This document shows, piece after piece, positions 35,488 to 47,116 of a DNA stretch of 64,000 nt. Source of the DNA: Pseudonocardia halophobica (GTDB lineage: Bacteria > Actinomycetota > Actinomycetes > Mycobacteriales > Pseudonocardiaceae); the NCBI RefSeq assembly GCF_027922425.1, contig NZ_BSFQ01000015.1, positions 62,001-126,000 of the forward strand. The letters are read 5' to 3'. The notes under the pieces were generated by a model, which searched no databases, was not told where the DNA came from, and worked only from the letters and a program-made list of their open reading frames with translations. The position numbers were made by a program, and so were the translations under genes. Each line of letters starts with the position of its first letter. The first letter of the stretch is position 1.

Positions 35488-36075
35488 GTGGATCGGGGGA
35501 ACCTGCGCATCTCGGACGCCGACCGCGAGGCTGCCGCGCAGAGGCTGCACCTCGCGATGTCCGAGGGCCGCATCACGCTGGCCGAGCTCGAGGAGCGCCT
35601 GGGCGCCGTCTACGCGGCCAGGACCTACGCCGAGCTGGAACCGCCGTTCGCGGACCTGCCCGCGCCGTCCGGTCCGCCCGCGGCACCGCAGGCACAGGTC
35701 CCCGCCGTCCGCGAGGACGTGCACCTGAACACCGAGATGGGGTCGATCAAGCGGACGGGCGACTGGCCCGTCCCGCCGAAGCTCCGGCTGACGACCAGCA
35801 TGGGCTCGATCCACCTCGACCTGACCGGGACCGCGACGCCGCCGCGGATCGCCGTCGACGTCGCCACCGGGATGGGGTCGATCACGATCGTCCTGCCGCC
35901 CGGCGGGTCGGCGGACGTCGACGGCGTCAAGACCTCCTGGGGATCCGTGTCGACCAAGGTCCCGCACACGCCCTCCGGGTCCGGGCCGCACCTCGTGGTG
36001 ACGGGCAGCGCGGGGATGGGCAGCCTGACGATCCGGCACGCCCGCAAGGGGTTGAAGGACTGGTTCGGCGCCTGA
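35488..36075 (+). CDS. DUF1707 / LiaF-C-like protein
   Basis: 195 residues from GTG 35488. Residues about 5-57 are a DUF1707 (SHOCT-like) domain: LRISDADREAAAQRLHLAMS, GRITLAELEERLGAVYAA. A Pro/Ala linker leads to a beta-rich half with repeated MGSI/MGSL turns, like the cell-wall-active antibiotic response domain of LiaF. Such proteins are linked to envelope stress in Gram-positives. No membrane helix is visible, so it may act in the cytoplasm or at the membrane surface. Its stop abuts the end of the transporter gene. Confidence 0.85.
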   Translation: MDRGNLRISDADREAAAQRLHLAMSEGRITLAELEERLGAVYAARTYAELEPPFADLPAPSGPPAAPQAQVPAVREDVHLNTEMGSIKRTGDWPVPPKLRLTTSMGSIHLDLTGTATPPRIAVDVATGMGSITIVLPPGGSADVDGVKTSWGSVSTKVPHTPSGSGPHLVVTGSAGMGSLTIRHARKGLKDWFGA

Positions 36076-37674
36076 TCAGCCGAGCGTCGTCTCCGCGGCA
36101 CCCGACGGTTCGGGGTCCGGGAGCCGCCGCATCCGCAGGGAGTTGGCGACCCCGAGCGCGGCGGCGAGCAGCGGTACGAGCAGCCCGATCTGCAGCGCGA
36201 ACGGGCGGGCCTCGGTGTTGATCCGGATGATCTCCTGCCGGATCGCCTCCGGCTGCGTGGCCAGCAGCTCCGCGAGCCGGGTGTTGCTCATCAGCTCGGC
36301 GTCCTCCTCCAGCACCTGCGCGACCTGCTGTTTCTCGGCGGGCGGCAGCACCGTGCTCGCCTCGGTCTCCGCCGTGAAGGTGTAGGCCAGGGCGGCCAGC
36401 ATGATCGCGCCGGCGAACGCGAGGCCGAAGGAGAGCCCGAACGACCCGGCCGCCGAGTTCACCCCGGCCGCCTCGCTCACCCGCTCCTCCGGGACCGGGG
36501 ACAGCGTGTAGTTGTTCAGCTGCGACACCAGCAGGCCCAGCCCCGCACCGGCGATCACGAGCGGGCCCACGAGCACCCAGCCCGAGTCGGCGCGCGGCAC
36601 GAGCGGCAGCAGGACGAGGATCCCGATCACCACCAGCCCGAAGCCGACGCCCACCACGGTGGCCGGTCGGCGCCTCCCGCTGCGCTTCCCGGCCAGGATC
36701 GCCAGCCCGAACATGCTCAGCGACAGCGGCGCGATCGTGAGGCCGGCCTCCATGGCGTCGTACTCGAGGACCATCTGCAGGAAGATCGGGAGCACGATCA
36801 TGGTGCCGCCCAGCGCGATCTGCTGCAGCAGCTGCTGGGAGACGCCGACCCGGAAGTGCGCCGAGGAGAACAGCCCGGGGTCCAGCAGGGCGGGCTCCGC
36901 CCGGCGTGCCCGGTGCCGCAGCCAGAACACCAGACCCACGAGCCCGAGGACGCCGATCGCCAGGACGAGGCCGACCCGCTCCCCGCCCTCCTGCCACACC
37001 AGGATGCCGAGGACGAGGCCGCCCATCCCGACGACCGAGAGGGCCGCGCCGACGACGTCGACGCCCCGGGGTCCGGTGTAGGGGACGTCGCGCACGAGCT
37101 TCGCGCCCCCGAGCACCACGGCGATCACCACGACCTCGAGCACGAACCCGACCCGCCAGGACAGGTAGGTCGTGATGAAGCCGCCGAGCAGCGGGCCCAC
37201 GGCGGCCGCGATCGCCGCCGCGGCCCCGACCAGGGCGTACACCTGTTTGCGTGCCGCGCCGTCGAAGTTGCCGTGGATCAGCGACTGCATCGCGGGCAGC
37301 AGCAGCGACGCGCCGATCCCGCCGATCACCGCCCAGAACACGATCACCGCGGTCAGGCCCTGGGCGAAGGCCATCGCCGTCGCGCCCACCGCGTAGCCGA
37401 GCAGCCCGAGCACGTAGGCACGCTTGCGCCCGATGAGGTCGCCGACCTTGCCGCCGATCAGGATGAACGCGGCGGACACCAGCGCCTCGAGCGCGATCGC
37501 CGACTGCACCCCGCTGACCGTCGTCCCCAGGTCGCGGACCACGGCGGAGATCGACACGTTCATCAGCGACGTGTCGACCACCAGCACGAACATCGCCATC
37601 GCGAGCAGGAGCCCGAGGAGACGGCTGCCTCCCGCGCCCTCCGCCGCCCGCGGGTCGTCCTCGCCGCTGCTCAC
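36076..37674 (-). CDS. MFS drug/solute exporter, DHA2 (14-helix) type
   Basis: 532 residues from GTG 37674. There are about 14 hydrophobic helices with MFS motif A (GGKVGDLIGRKRAYVLG) and motif C-like GPLLGGFIT. A periplasmic loop of about 80 residues sits between the last two helices (about 425-495). The overall plan matches QacA/EmrB-type proton-driven exporters of drugs or metabolites. It lies 21 bp downstream of the DUF7144 gene on the same strand, so the two may form a transcription unit. Confidence 0.88.
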   Translation of the reverse strand: MSSGEDDPRAAEGAGGSRLLGLLLAMAMFVLVVDTSLMNVSISAVVRDLGTTVSGVQSAIALEALVSAAFILIGGKVGDLIGRKRAYVLGLLGYAVGATAMAFAQGLTAVIVFWAVIGGIGASLLLPAMQSLIHGNFDGAARKQVYALVGAAAAIAAAVGPLLGGFITTYLSWRVGFVLEVVVIAVVLGGAKLVRDVPYTGPRGVDVVGAALSVVGMGGLVLGILVWQEGGERVGLVLAIGVLGLVGLVFWLRHRARRAEPALLDPGLFSSAHFRVGVSQQLLQQIALGGTMIVLPIFLQMVLEYDAMEAGLTIAPLSLSMFGLAILAGKRSGRRRPATVVGVGFGLVVIGILVLLPLVPRADSGWVLVGPLVIAGAGLGLLVSQLNNYTLSPVPEERVSEAAGVNSAAGSFGLSFGLAFAGAIMLAALAYTFTAETEASTVLPPAEKQQVAQVLEEDAELMSNTRLAELLATQPEAIRQEIIRINTEARPFALQIGLLVPLLAAALGVANSLRMRRLPDPEPSGAAETTLG

Positions 37675-37695
37675 GCCCCGGTCCCGGCCGCGCCG

Positions 37696-38133
37696 TCAGG
37701 CCTTCTCGCCGCGGTACGGGACGAGCGCCCAGATCACGATCACGTTCAGCGCGATGAGCATCAGGCCCCAGATCGGGAAGTGCGGGAGGAACGCGAAGTG
37801 CGCCACGATGTTCAGCGCGGCCGCCGTGATGCCGAGCGCCCGCGCCCAGGACGCGCCCCACAGCACGCCGGCGCCCGCCGCGCCGAGCAGCACGGCCAGC
37901 ACCAGGTGGATCCAGCCCCAGGTGGTCAGGTCGAGCATGTAGGTGTACTGCGGCGTCCGCACCACGACCTGGTCCTGGACGATCGACGCGATGCCGGTCA
38001 GGACGCCGCAGGCCCCCGCGAGCAGCATCAGGACGGCGGCGAACAGGGCGAAGGTGGTCGTGTACTCCGTCCGGCCCCCGGGTGTCGCCGCTCCGCCGGG
38101 CTCGGCGCGGTGCGGCGTGGCGTGCGTGCTCAT
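37696..38133 (-). CDS. DUF7144-type four-helix membrane protein
   Basis: 145 residues from ATG 38133 (AAGGGAG upstream); an earlier in-frame GTG has no such site. Four hydrophobic helices (FALFAAVLMLLAGACGVLTG; WIHLVLAVLLGAAGAGVLWG; ALGITAAALNIVAHFAFLP; LMLIALNVIVIWALV) match the small DUF7144 family, whose role is unknown. Its promoter contains the exact palindromic site at 38199, 65 bp from its start, shared with the divergent glycosidase. Confidence 0.82.
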   Translation of the reverse strand: MSTHATPHRAEPGGAATPGGRTEYTTTFALFAAVLMLLAGACGVLTGIASIVQDQVVVRTPQYTYMLDLTTWGWIHLVLAVLLGAAGAGVLWGASWARALGITAAALNIVAHFAFLPHFPIWGLMLIALNVIVIWALVPYRGEKA

Positions 38134-38198
38134 CGTGGACTCCCTTCGGCGGTCCAGGTGTCGAGCGTCACGCTGACCCCTCGGCACCGCCGCGGCCC

Positions 38199-38213
38199 CA
38201 TCCCGGAGGGGTG
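38199..38213. promoter_or_regulatory. Palindromic site centred between the DUF7144 and MGH1-like genes
   Basis: CATCC-CGGAG-GGGTG, an exact match. It is 65 bp from ATG 38133 on the minus strand and 65 bp from GTG 38279 on the plus strand, so one bound regulator could serve both promoters. Confidence 0.55.
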
Positions 38214-38278
38214 AATCGACATCGGCCGGCGGGCCTGAGACTCCGGTCCGGATGGACGACGGCGACGGGGGAGGCGCG

Positions 38279-40975
38279 GTGGGTGCGGAGAGCGAGCGGG
38301 TGCGGGGGTTCGCGAGCCTCGACGAGGGGCTGCGGTCGGGGGACCCGTGGTACCGCTGGGGCCCCTACCTGAGCGAACGGCAGTGGGGGACGGTCCGCGA
38401 GGACTACAGCCCGGACGGCGAGGCCTGGTCCTACCTGCCGCACGACCGGGCCCGCTCCCAGGCCTACCGCTGGGGCGAGGACGGCCTGGCCGGGTTCTCC
38501 GACGTCGAGCAGCGGCTCTGCCTCGGCCTGGCGCTGTGGAACGGGCGCGACCCGATCCTCAAGGAACGGATCTTCGGGCTGACCGGCCCGGAGGGGAACC
38601 ACGGCGAGGACGCCAAGGAGTACTGGTGGTACCTCGACGCCGTCCCGTCCCACGCCTGGAACCGCTGGCGGTACCACTACCCCCAGGGCGCCTTCCCCTA
38701 CGAGGACCTGGTGGCGACCAACGGGGCGCGCGGCCGGCACGACCCGGAGTACGAGCTGCTCGATACCGGCGTCTTCGACGACGACCGCTACTGGGTCGTC
38801 GAGGTCCACTACGCGAAGGCGGACCCGGACGACCTGCTGGTCACCGTCGAGGTCACGAACGCCGGCCCCGAACGGGCCGAGCTGCACGTCCTGCCGACGC
38901 TCTGGTTCCGCAACACCTGGTCCTGGGAGCCGGACGCCACGCCGCCGGCGATGCGGGCGACCGGGCCCGCGACGGTCGCCGTGCCGCACCCCTTCCTCGG
39001 CGGCCTGGAGCTGGCCGCCGGCCCGGCCCCCGACGGCGCCGGGCCCGATTTGTTGTTCTGCGACAACGAGACCAACCTGCGGCGGCTCTACGGGACACCC
39101 GGGCCGGAGTACCCGAAGGACGGGATCAACGACCACGTCGTGCGCGGCGCGGCCACGGTGAACCCGGAGGGCGCCGGGACCAAGTGCGCGGTCCGGTACC
39201 GGCTGGCGGTCGACCCCGGCGGGACCGTGGAGCTACGGCTGCGGCTGCGCCCGGCGGACCGGCCGGGCGACCTGGGCGAGGAGTTCACGCGGGTCCGCGA
39301 CCGGCGGCGCGCGGAGGCGGACGAGTTCTACGCCGAGCTGACGCCCGCGGCGGCCTCCGCCGACGAGGCGAACGTGATGCGGCAGGCCTTCGCCGGGCTG
39401 CTGTGGAGCAAGCAGTTCTACCACTACGACGTGGCCCGCTGGCTCGACGGCGATCCGGGCCAGCCTCGGCCGCCCGCCTCCCGGGAGCACGGGCGCAACG
39501 CCCGGTGGCGGACCTTCAACTCCTTCGACGTCATGTCCATGCCGGACAAGTGGGAGTACCCCTGGTTCGCCTCCTGGGACCTCGCCTTCCACTGCGTCGC
39601 GCTGGCGCACGTCGACCCGGGCTTCGCCAAGTACCAGCTGATCCTGGTGTGCCGGGAATGGTTCCAGCACCCCGACGGCGCCCTGCCCGCCTACGAGTGG
39701 GACTTCGGCGACATCAACCCGCCGGTGCAGGCCTGGGCCGCGCTCGAGGTGTTCGCCCTGGACGGCGCCCGCGACGTCGACTTCCTCTCCCGGGTCTTCG
39801 ACAAGCTCCTGGTCAACTTCACCTGGTGGGTCAACCTGCAGGACTCCGACGGCTCGAACGTCTTCGAGGGCGGCTTCCTCGGCCTGGACAACATCGGCCC
39901 CATCGACCGCTCGCACCTGCCCCCGGGGTTCGTGCTGGAGCAGTCCGACGCGACCGGCTGGATGGCCGCCTACGCGCTGGCCATGGGCGTCATGGCGGCC
40001 GTGCTGCGGGCCGCCGGCCAGCGGCCCGCCGACGACCTGGTGCGCAAGTTCCTCGAGCACCTCGCCGCCATCCGCGGCGCCGTCGAGGCGGAGGGTCTGT
40101 GGGACCCCGAGACCGGCCTGTTCGCCGACCGGCTCCTCGCCCCCGACGGCACGGTCGTGCCCGTCGCCGTGCGCTCGATGGTCGGCGTGATCCCGATGCT
40201 CGCCGCCGGGGTCGCGGACGAGACGACGCTGCGGCGCGCGGCCGCCGCGGGCAAGCACGTCTCCCGGCTCCTGGACCGCAAGGGCCTCGACGACGAGGCG
40301 GACCTCGCCGCGCGCGGGCTGCTGCGCGGCGGGCCGGGGAACCGGCAGCTGCTGCTCGGCGTGGTCGGCGTCGACAAGCTCGAGAGCCTCTTCACCCAGC
40401 TCTTCGACCCGGCGGAGTTCCTCTCGCCGCACGGCCTGCGCTCGGTGTCCGCCTACCACCGCGAGCACCCGTACGTGCTCGACGCGCCCGGCCTGCACGC
40501 CGAGATCGACTACGAGCCCGCCGAGTCGACCGTCGCGATGTTCGGCGGCAACTCCAACTGGCGCGGGCCGGTGTGGTTCCCCGTCAACCACCTCGTGGTG
40601 ACCTCACTGGAGCGCTACCACCGCTTCTTCGGCGACGACCACACCGTCGAGTACCCCACCGGCTCCGGCAAGCGGCTGCGCCTGGACGAGGTCGTGGCGG
40701 ACCTGTGGGAGCGGCTGGTGTCGCTGTTCCTGGTCGGCGACGGCGGCCGGCGGCCCTGCTTCGGCGGGGTCGAGCGGCTGCAGCGCGATCCCCGCTGGAA
40801 GGACAACCTGCTGTTCAACGAGTACTTCCACGGCGACGACGGCGCGGGGCTCGGCGCGTCGCACCAGACCGGCTGGACCGGGCTGGTCGCCGACGTGATC
40901 CGCCGCCGGCACGGCGCGGTCGACCCGGTCGGGGACGTGCTGCGCACGCTGCGGGAGCGGGGGCCGGACCGGTGA
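38279..40975 (+). CDS. MGH1-like (GH63-related) glycoside hydrolase
   Basis: 898 residues from GTG 38279, favoured over ATG 38252 by GGGGGAGG placed 5 bp upstream. An N-terminal beta-sandwich half (about 1-330; YRWGPYLSERQWGTVREDYS) precedes an (alpha/alpha)6 barrel with motifs WDLAFHCVALAHVDP, EWDFGDINPPVQAWA and EYFHGDDGAGLGASHQTGWT. MGH1/GH63 relatives cleave alpha-glucosides such as glucosylglycerate or mannosylglycerate, and related compatible solutes. The stop overlaps the glgX start (GTGA), so it works with glycogen or alpha-glucan turnover. The substrate is unproven. Confidence 0.85.
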   Translation: MGAESERVRGFASLDEGLRSGDPWYRWGPYLSERQWGTVREDYSPDGEAWSYLPHDRARSQAYRWGEDGLAGFSDVEQRLCLGLALWNGRDPILKERIFGLTGPEGNHGEDAKEYWWYLDAVPSHAWNRWRYHYPQGAFPYEDLVATNGARGRHDPEYELLDTGVFDDDRYWVVEVHYAKADPDDLLVTVEVTNAGPERAELHVLPTLWFRNTWSWEPDATPPAMRATGPATVAVPHPFLGGLELAAGPAPDGAGPDLLFCDNETNLRRLYGTPGPEYPKDGINDHVVRGAATVNPEGAGTKCAVRYRLAVDPGGTVELRLRLRPADRPGDLGEEFTRVRDRRRAEADEFYAELTPAAASADEANVMRQAFAGLLWSKQFYHYDVARWLDGDPGQPRPPASREHGRNARWRTFNSFDVMSMPDKWEYPWFASWDLAFHCVALAHVDPGFAKYQLILVCREWFQHPDGALPAYEWDFGDINPPVQAWAALEVFALDGARDVDFLSRVFDKLLVNFTWWVNLQDSDGSNVFEGGFLGLDNIGPIDRSHLPPGFVLEQSDATGWMAAYALAMGVMAAVLRAAGQRPADDLVRKFLEHLAAIRGAVEAEGLWDPETGLFADRLLAPDGTVVPVAVRSMVGVIPMLAAGVADETTLRRAAAAGKHVSRLLDRKGLDDEADLAARGLLRGGPGNRQLLLGVVGVDKLESLFTQLFDPAEFLSPHGLRSVSAYHREHPYVLDAPGLHAEIDYEPAESTVAMFGGNSNWRGPVWFPVNHLVVTSLERYHRFFGDDHTVEYPTGSGKRLRLDEVVADLWERLVSLFLVGDGGRRPCFGGVERLQRDPRWKDNLLFNEYFHGDDGAGLGASHQTGWTGLVADVIRRRHGAVDPVGDVLRTLRERGPDR

Positions 40976-43074
40976 GCGGGTCCCCCGTGCTGCCCGGGGC
41001 CGTCGCCCCGTTGGGTGCCACCGTGCGCGCGGGCGGCACGAACTTCGCCGTGGCCTCGCGGGCCGACGCGGTCGAGCTCTGCCTGTTCGACGGGGCGGAC
41101 GAGCGCCGGCTCGTCCTGCCCGAGTACGACGCCGGGGTCTGGCACGGCTTCGTCCCCGGCGTCGGCCCCGGTCAGGCCTACGGCTTCCGCGCCCACGGGC
41201 CCTACGACCCCGCCCGCGGCCTGCGCTACAACCCGGCCAAGCTGCTGCTCGACCCGTACGCGCGGGCGGTGAGCGGCGAGGTCCGCTTCGGCCCGGAGGT
41301 GCTCGGGCACGACCCGGACGATCCCGAACGGCCGAGCATGCTGGACTCGGCCGCGCACGTCCCGCGCAGCCTGGTCGTCGGCCGTCCGGCGACGACCTCC
41401 GAGCCGGCGCCGCTGTACTCCTACGCCGACACCGTCGTCTACGAGGTGCACGTCAAGGGGTTCACCGCGACCCACCCCGGTGTGCCGCCCGCCCTGCGCG
41501 GCACCTACGCCGGGCTGGGGCACGACGCCGCCGTGGCCCACCTCGTCGGTCTGGGCGTGACCACGGTGGAGCTGCTCCCGGTGCACCACCACGTGTCCGA
41601 GGCGTTCCTCCCGGCGCGGGGGCTCACGAACTACTGGGGCTACAACACGATCGGCTACCTCGCCCCGCACCCCGGGTACTCCGCCGAGGTCCGGCGCGGG
41701 CGGCCCGGCGGGGAGGTCGCCGAGTTCCGGGCGATGGTCGAGGCGCTGCACCGGGCGGGCCTGGAGGTCGTGCTCGACGTCGTGTTCAACCACACCGGGG
41801 AGGGCGACCCGCACGGCCCGACGCTGTGCCACCGCGGCCTCGACAACGCCGGCTACTACCGGCTCGACCCCGCCGACCCGCGCCGCTACCTCGACACCAC
41901 CGGCTGCGGCAACTCCCTCAACACCGCCGATCCGTTCACGTTGCAGCTGGTCATGGACTCGTTGCGGTACTGGCTGACCGTGATGGGCGTCGACGGCTTC
42001 CGCTTCGACCTGGCTCCCACCCTCGCCCGCGACGACGGCGGGTTCGACCGCCTCGCCGCGTTCTTCGACCTCGTCTCCCAGGACCCCGTGGTGTCGCGGG
42101 CCAAGCTGATCGCCGAGCCGTGGGACGTCGGGCGGGCGGACAGCTACGACCTCGGCCGGTTCCCGCCGCTGTGGCGGGAGTGGAACGGCCGCTACCGCGA
42201 CACGGTCCGTGACTTCTGGCGCAGCCACGACGGTCTGCTCGGCGAGTTCGCGACCCGCTTCGCCGGCTCCGCCGACCTCTACGGCGGCCGCGGCCGCCGG
42301 CCCACCGCCTCGGTCAACTTCGTCACCGCGCACGACGGGTTCACCCTCGCCGACCTCGTGACCTACGACCGCAAGCACAACGAGGCCAACGGCGACGACA
42401 ACCGGGACGGGTCGGACGACGACCGCTCGTGGAACTGCGGCCAGGAGGGCCCGACCGACGACCCCGAGGTGCGGGCGCTGCGGGCCCGGCAGCAGCGGGC
42501 GCTGCTCACCACGCTGCTGCTCTCGTTCGGGGTCCCGATGCTGCTGGGCGGCGACGAGCTCGGCCGCACCCAGCGCGGCAACAACAACGCCTACTGCCAC
42601 GACGACGAGCTGACCTGGTTCGACTGGGCCCACGTCGACGACGAGCTGCTCGCCTTCACCCGCACGCTGATCGCCCTGCGGCGGTCCCATCCCGTGTTCC
42701 GCCGGCGCCGGTTCCTGTCCGGCGTCGACTGGCGGAACCTGCGCTGGTACAGCCCCGCCGGCACGATCCTGACGGCCGCCGAGTGGGCGGACCCGTCCGC
42801 CCACTGCGTCGCGACGTACCTCGACGGCCGGGACTCCCCCGACCAGGACGCCGAGGGTCGCGCGCTGCTCGACGACGACTTCCTCGTCCTGGTCAACGCC
42901 TGGTGGGGGCCCGTCGGGTTCACCGTGCCGGCGCTGCGCACCGGCCAGGTGTGGGAGCCGGAGATCGACACCTTCGACCCCGCCGCGCCGGGCGCCCACG
43001 GCAAGCCCACGGCCGGCGACGTCGTGACCGTGGGGCCGCGCGCGGTCGTCGTCCTGCGGGCCCCCGCCGACTGA
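40972..43074 (+). CDS. glgX: Glycogen debranching enzyme GlgX (GH13)
   Basis: 700 residues from GTG 40972, overlapping the previous stop. An N-terminal CBM48 (LGATVRAGGTNFAVASRADA) precedes the GH13 barrel. Catalytic regions are visible: DGFRFDLAPTLAR (nucleophile Asp), LIAEPWDVG (acid/base Glu) and NFVTAHDGFTLADL (third Asp), with VVFNHTGEGD. GlgX hydrolyses alpha-1,6 branches of phosphorylase-trimmed glycogen. Operon partnership with the MGH1-type enzyme is unusual compared with the common glgX-treYZ layout. Confidence 0.95.
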   Translation: MSGSPVLPGAVAPLGATVRAGGTNFAVASRADAVELCLFDGADERRLVLPEYDAGVWHGFVPGVGPGQAYGFRAHGPYDPARGLRYNPAKLLLDPYARAVSGEVRFGPEVLGHDPDDPERPSMLDSAAHVPRSLVVGRPATTSEPAPLYSYADTVVYEVHVKGFTATHPGVPPALRGTYAGLGHDAAVAHLVGLGVTTVELLPVHHHVSEAFLPARGLTNYWGYNTIGYLAPHPGYSAEVRRGRPGGEVAEFRAMVEALHRAGLEVVLDVVFNHTGEGDPHGPTLCHRGLDNAGYYRLDPADPRRYLDTTGCGNSLNTADPFTLQLVMDSLRYWLTVMGVDGFRFDLAPTLARDDGGFDRLAAFFDLVSQDPVVSRAKLIAEPWDVGRADSYDLGRFPPLWREWNGRYRDTVRDFWRSHDGLLGEFATRFAGSADLYGGRGRRPTASVNFVTAHDGFTLADLVTYDRKHNEANGDDNRDGSDDDRSWNCGQEGPTDDPEVRALRARQQRALLTTLLLSFGVPMLLGGDELGRTQRGNNNAYCHDDELTWFDWAHVDDELLAFTRTLIALRRSHPVFRRRRFLSGVDWRNLRWYSPAGTILTAAEWADPSAHCVATYLDGRDSPDQDAEGRALLDDDFLVLVNAWWGPVGFTVPALRTGQVWEPEIDTFDPAAPGAHGKPTAGDVVTVGPRAVVVLRAPAD

Positions 43075-43149
43075 GGTGCCGCGAGCCGCTCGGGACGGGC
43101 GGCGTGCGGCCCGCGTAACCCCGGTGTGATCGGGTGCGACCTTGGCCGC

Positions 43150-43950
43150 ATGACGGTCATCGAGCGCGTCCGTTCGGCCGACGGCACCGAGATCGCCCTC
43201 GAGCAGGTGACCGACGGGCCCCGGCACCTGCTGCTGGTCCCGGGCGGTCCCGCCGGCCGGCGCCGCTGGGCCCGCACCGCGGCCCTGCTCGACGGCCACT
43301 ACGCCTGCTGGCTGATGGACCGCCGCGGCAAGGGCGACTCCGGCGACACGCTGCCCTACGCGTTCGCCCGCGAGTTCGAGGACCTCCGGGCCGCGACCGG
43401 GCGCCTGGCGAGCCAGGGGCCGCTGAGCGTGGGCGCGAACTCCAGCGGCGCCTCCGTGGTCCTCGGTGCCGCGGTGCGCGGCCTCCCGGTCTCCGAGCTG
43501 TTCCTCTACGAGCCGCCGTGGCCGGTCGACGGCCCGCTGACGCCGCCTGCGACCATCGACGCCCTCGACGTGATGATCACCGACGGCGACCGGGCGGGGG
43601 CGGTGACGCGGGCCCTGACCGAGGTCGTCGGCGTGCCGGCCGCCGCCGTGCGCGGCCTGCGGACGCTGCCCACCTGGGCCGAACGCGTCGCGCTGGTGCA
43701 CACGTGGACCCGCGAGATGCGGGAGGTCGACCGGCTCCCCGGGATCGACGCCCTGGCCGCGGTCGACGTGCCCGTGGTGCTGCTGCTCGGCGACCGCAGC
43801 CCGGACCACCTGCGGCGGGCCACGACGGCGATCGCCGCCGTGCTCCCGCGCGCGACGGTCGTCCCGCTCCCGGGCCAGGGCCACGGCGCGCTCGACGAGG
43901 CACCGGCGGTCGTCGCCGAGGCCCTGCTCGCCCGGGTCACCCCGAGCTGA
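43150..43950 (+). CDS. Alpha/beta-hydrolase fold protein
   Basis: 266 residues from ATG 43150. The fold is seen in LLLVPGGPAGRRRWARTAAL, LMDRRGKGDSGDT, the nucleophile elbow GANSSGASVV (G-x-S-x-G, Ser), a late Asp (LLLGDRSPDHL) and a terminal His (PGQGHGALDEAP). A functional Ser-Asp-His triad is therefore likely. Such enzymes are esterases, lactonases or peroxidases; no substrate can be named. It is 75 bp downstream of glgX and converges on ppdK with a 12-bp gap. Confidence 0.82.
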   Translation: MTVIERVRSADGTEIALEQVTDGPRHLLLVPGGPAGRRRWARTAALLDGHYACWLMDRRGKGDSGDTLPYAFAREFEDLRAATGRLASQGPLSVGANSSGASVVLGAAVRGLPVSELFLYEPPWPVDGPLTPPATIDALDVMITDGDRAGAVTRALTEVVGVPAAAVRGLRTLPTWAERVALVHTWTREMREVDRLPGIDALAAVDVPVVLLLGDRSPDHLRRATTAIAAVLPRATVVPLPGQGHGALDEAPAVVAEALLARVTPS

Positions 43951-43962
43951 CGCGACCCTCGA

Positions 43963-46683
<2,721 letters not shown>

Positions 46684-46809
46684 CGGCCACCTCACACGTC
46701 GTCGGGCAGAGGTCCTCGCCCCGCAGTCGAGCCGGGGATCCGATGCTGCCGCGCCGCGGGCCCGGGGGCCAGACCCGGACGCCGGATCACCGCGGCCGCG
46801 AGCGCGAGC

Positions 46810-46841
46810 GGCCCGCCTCCCCCGGCGGGGGGAGGCGGGCC
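46810..46841. terminator. Perfect 14-bp GC hairpin in the ppdK/merR divergent region
   Basis: The left arm 46810-46823 (GGCCCGCCTCCCCC) pairs with 46828-46841 around a GGCG loop. No T tract follows on either strand. In a divergent region it cannot end an upstream gene, so it may be an attenuator in a ppdK leader RNA or a DNA-structural element. The terminator label describes shape only. Confidence 0.4.
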
Positions 46842-47051
46842 ACGCGCGGCGATGGACCCGTACGGGCACCGCGGTGGGAGCGGACCGGCGAACACGGACG
46901 GGCCGGGGTGGGTCGCGCACCACCCCGGCGCCGGGTCCGGCACTCCGACATCGGCCCGGTCCGCGTCCCGCACCTGGGGGGCGGGTGTGGGCTGCACGCA
47001 CCGGGTCGACCTGGTTCCAGCGTGCGGTGGCGCGGGCCGCGGGGCAACGGC

Positions 47052-47074
47052 CGAACCTGCGCATTCGAACCTGC
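47052..47074 (+). promoter_or_regulatory. Direct repeat CGAACCTGC x2 upstream of the MerR-B12 regulator
   Basis: CGAACCTGC at 47052-47060 and 47066-47074 (14-bp period), ending 42 bp before GTG 47117. CarH-type B12 regulators bind direct repeats in their own promoters, so this is a candidate autoregulatory site. Confidence 0.35.
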
Positions 47075-47116
47075 CGTCTCGCTGCGCCCGGGGCCGGGGA
47101 GGCGCACCCTGATCCC

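Larger units (their letters stand above)
46684..47116. other. 433-bp divergent intergenic region between ppdK and the MerR-B12 regulator
   Basis: Open frames here are Pro/Arg/Gly-rich and lack a ribosome site, so I see no gene. The region holds the 14-bp hairpin at 46810-46841 and the direct repeat at 47052-47074. Its base composition resembles promoter DNA with some low-complexity GC runs. Confidence 0.6.

Noticed and set aside
38252..38278. ATG 38252 as the start of the MGH1-like gene
   Set aside because: No ribosome site precedes it, while GTG 38279 follows GGGGGAGG at good spacing.
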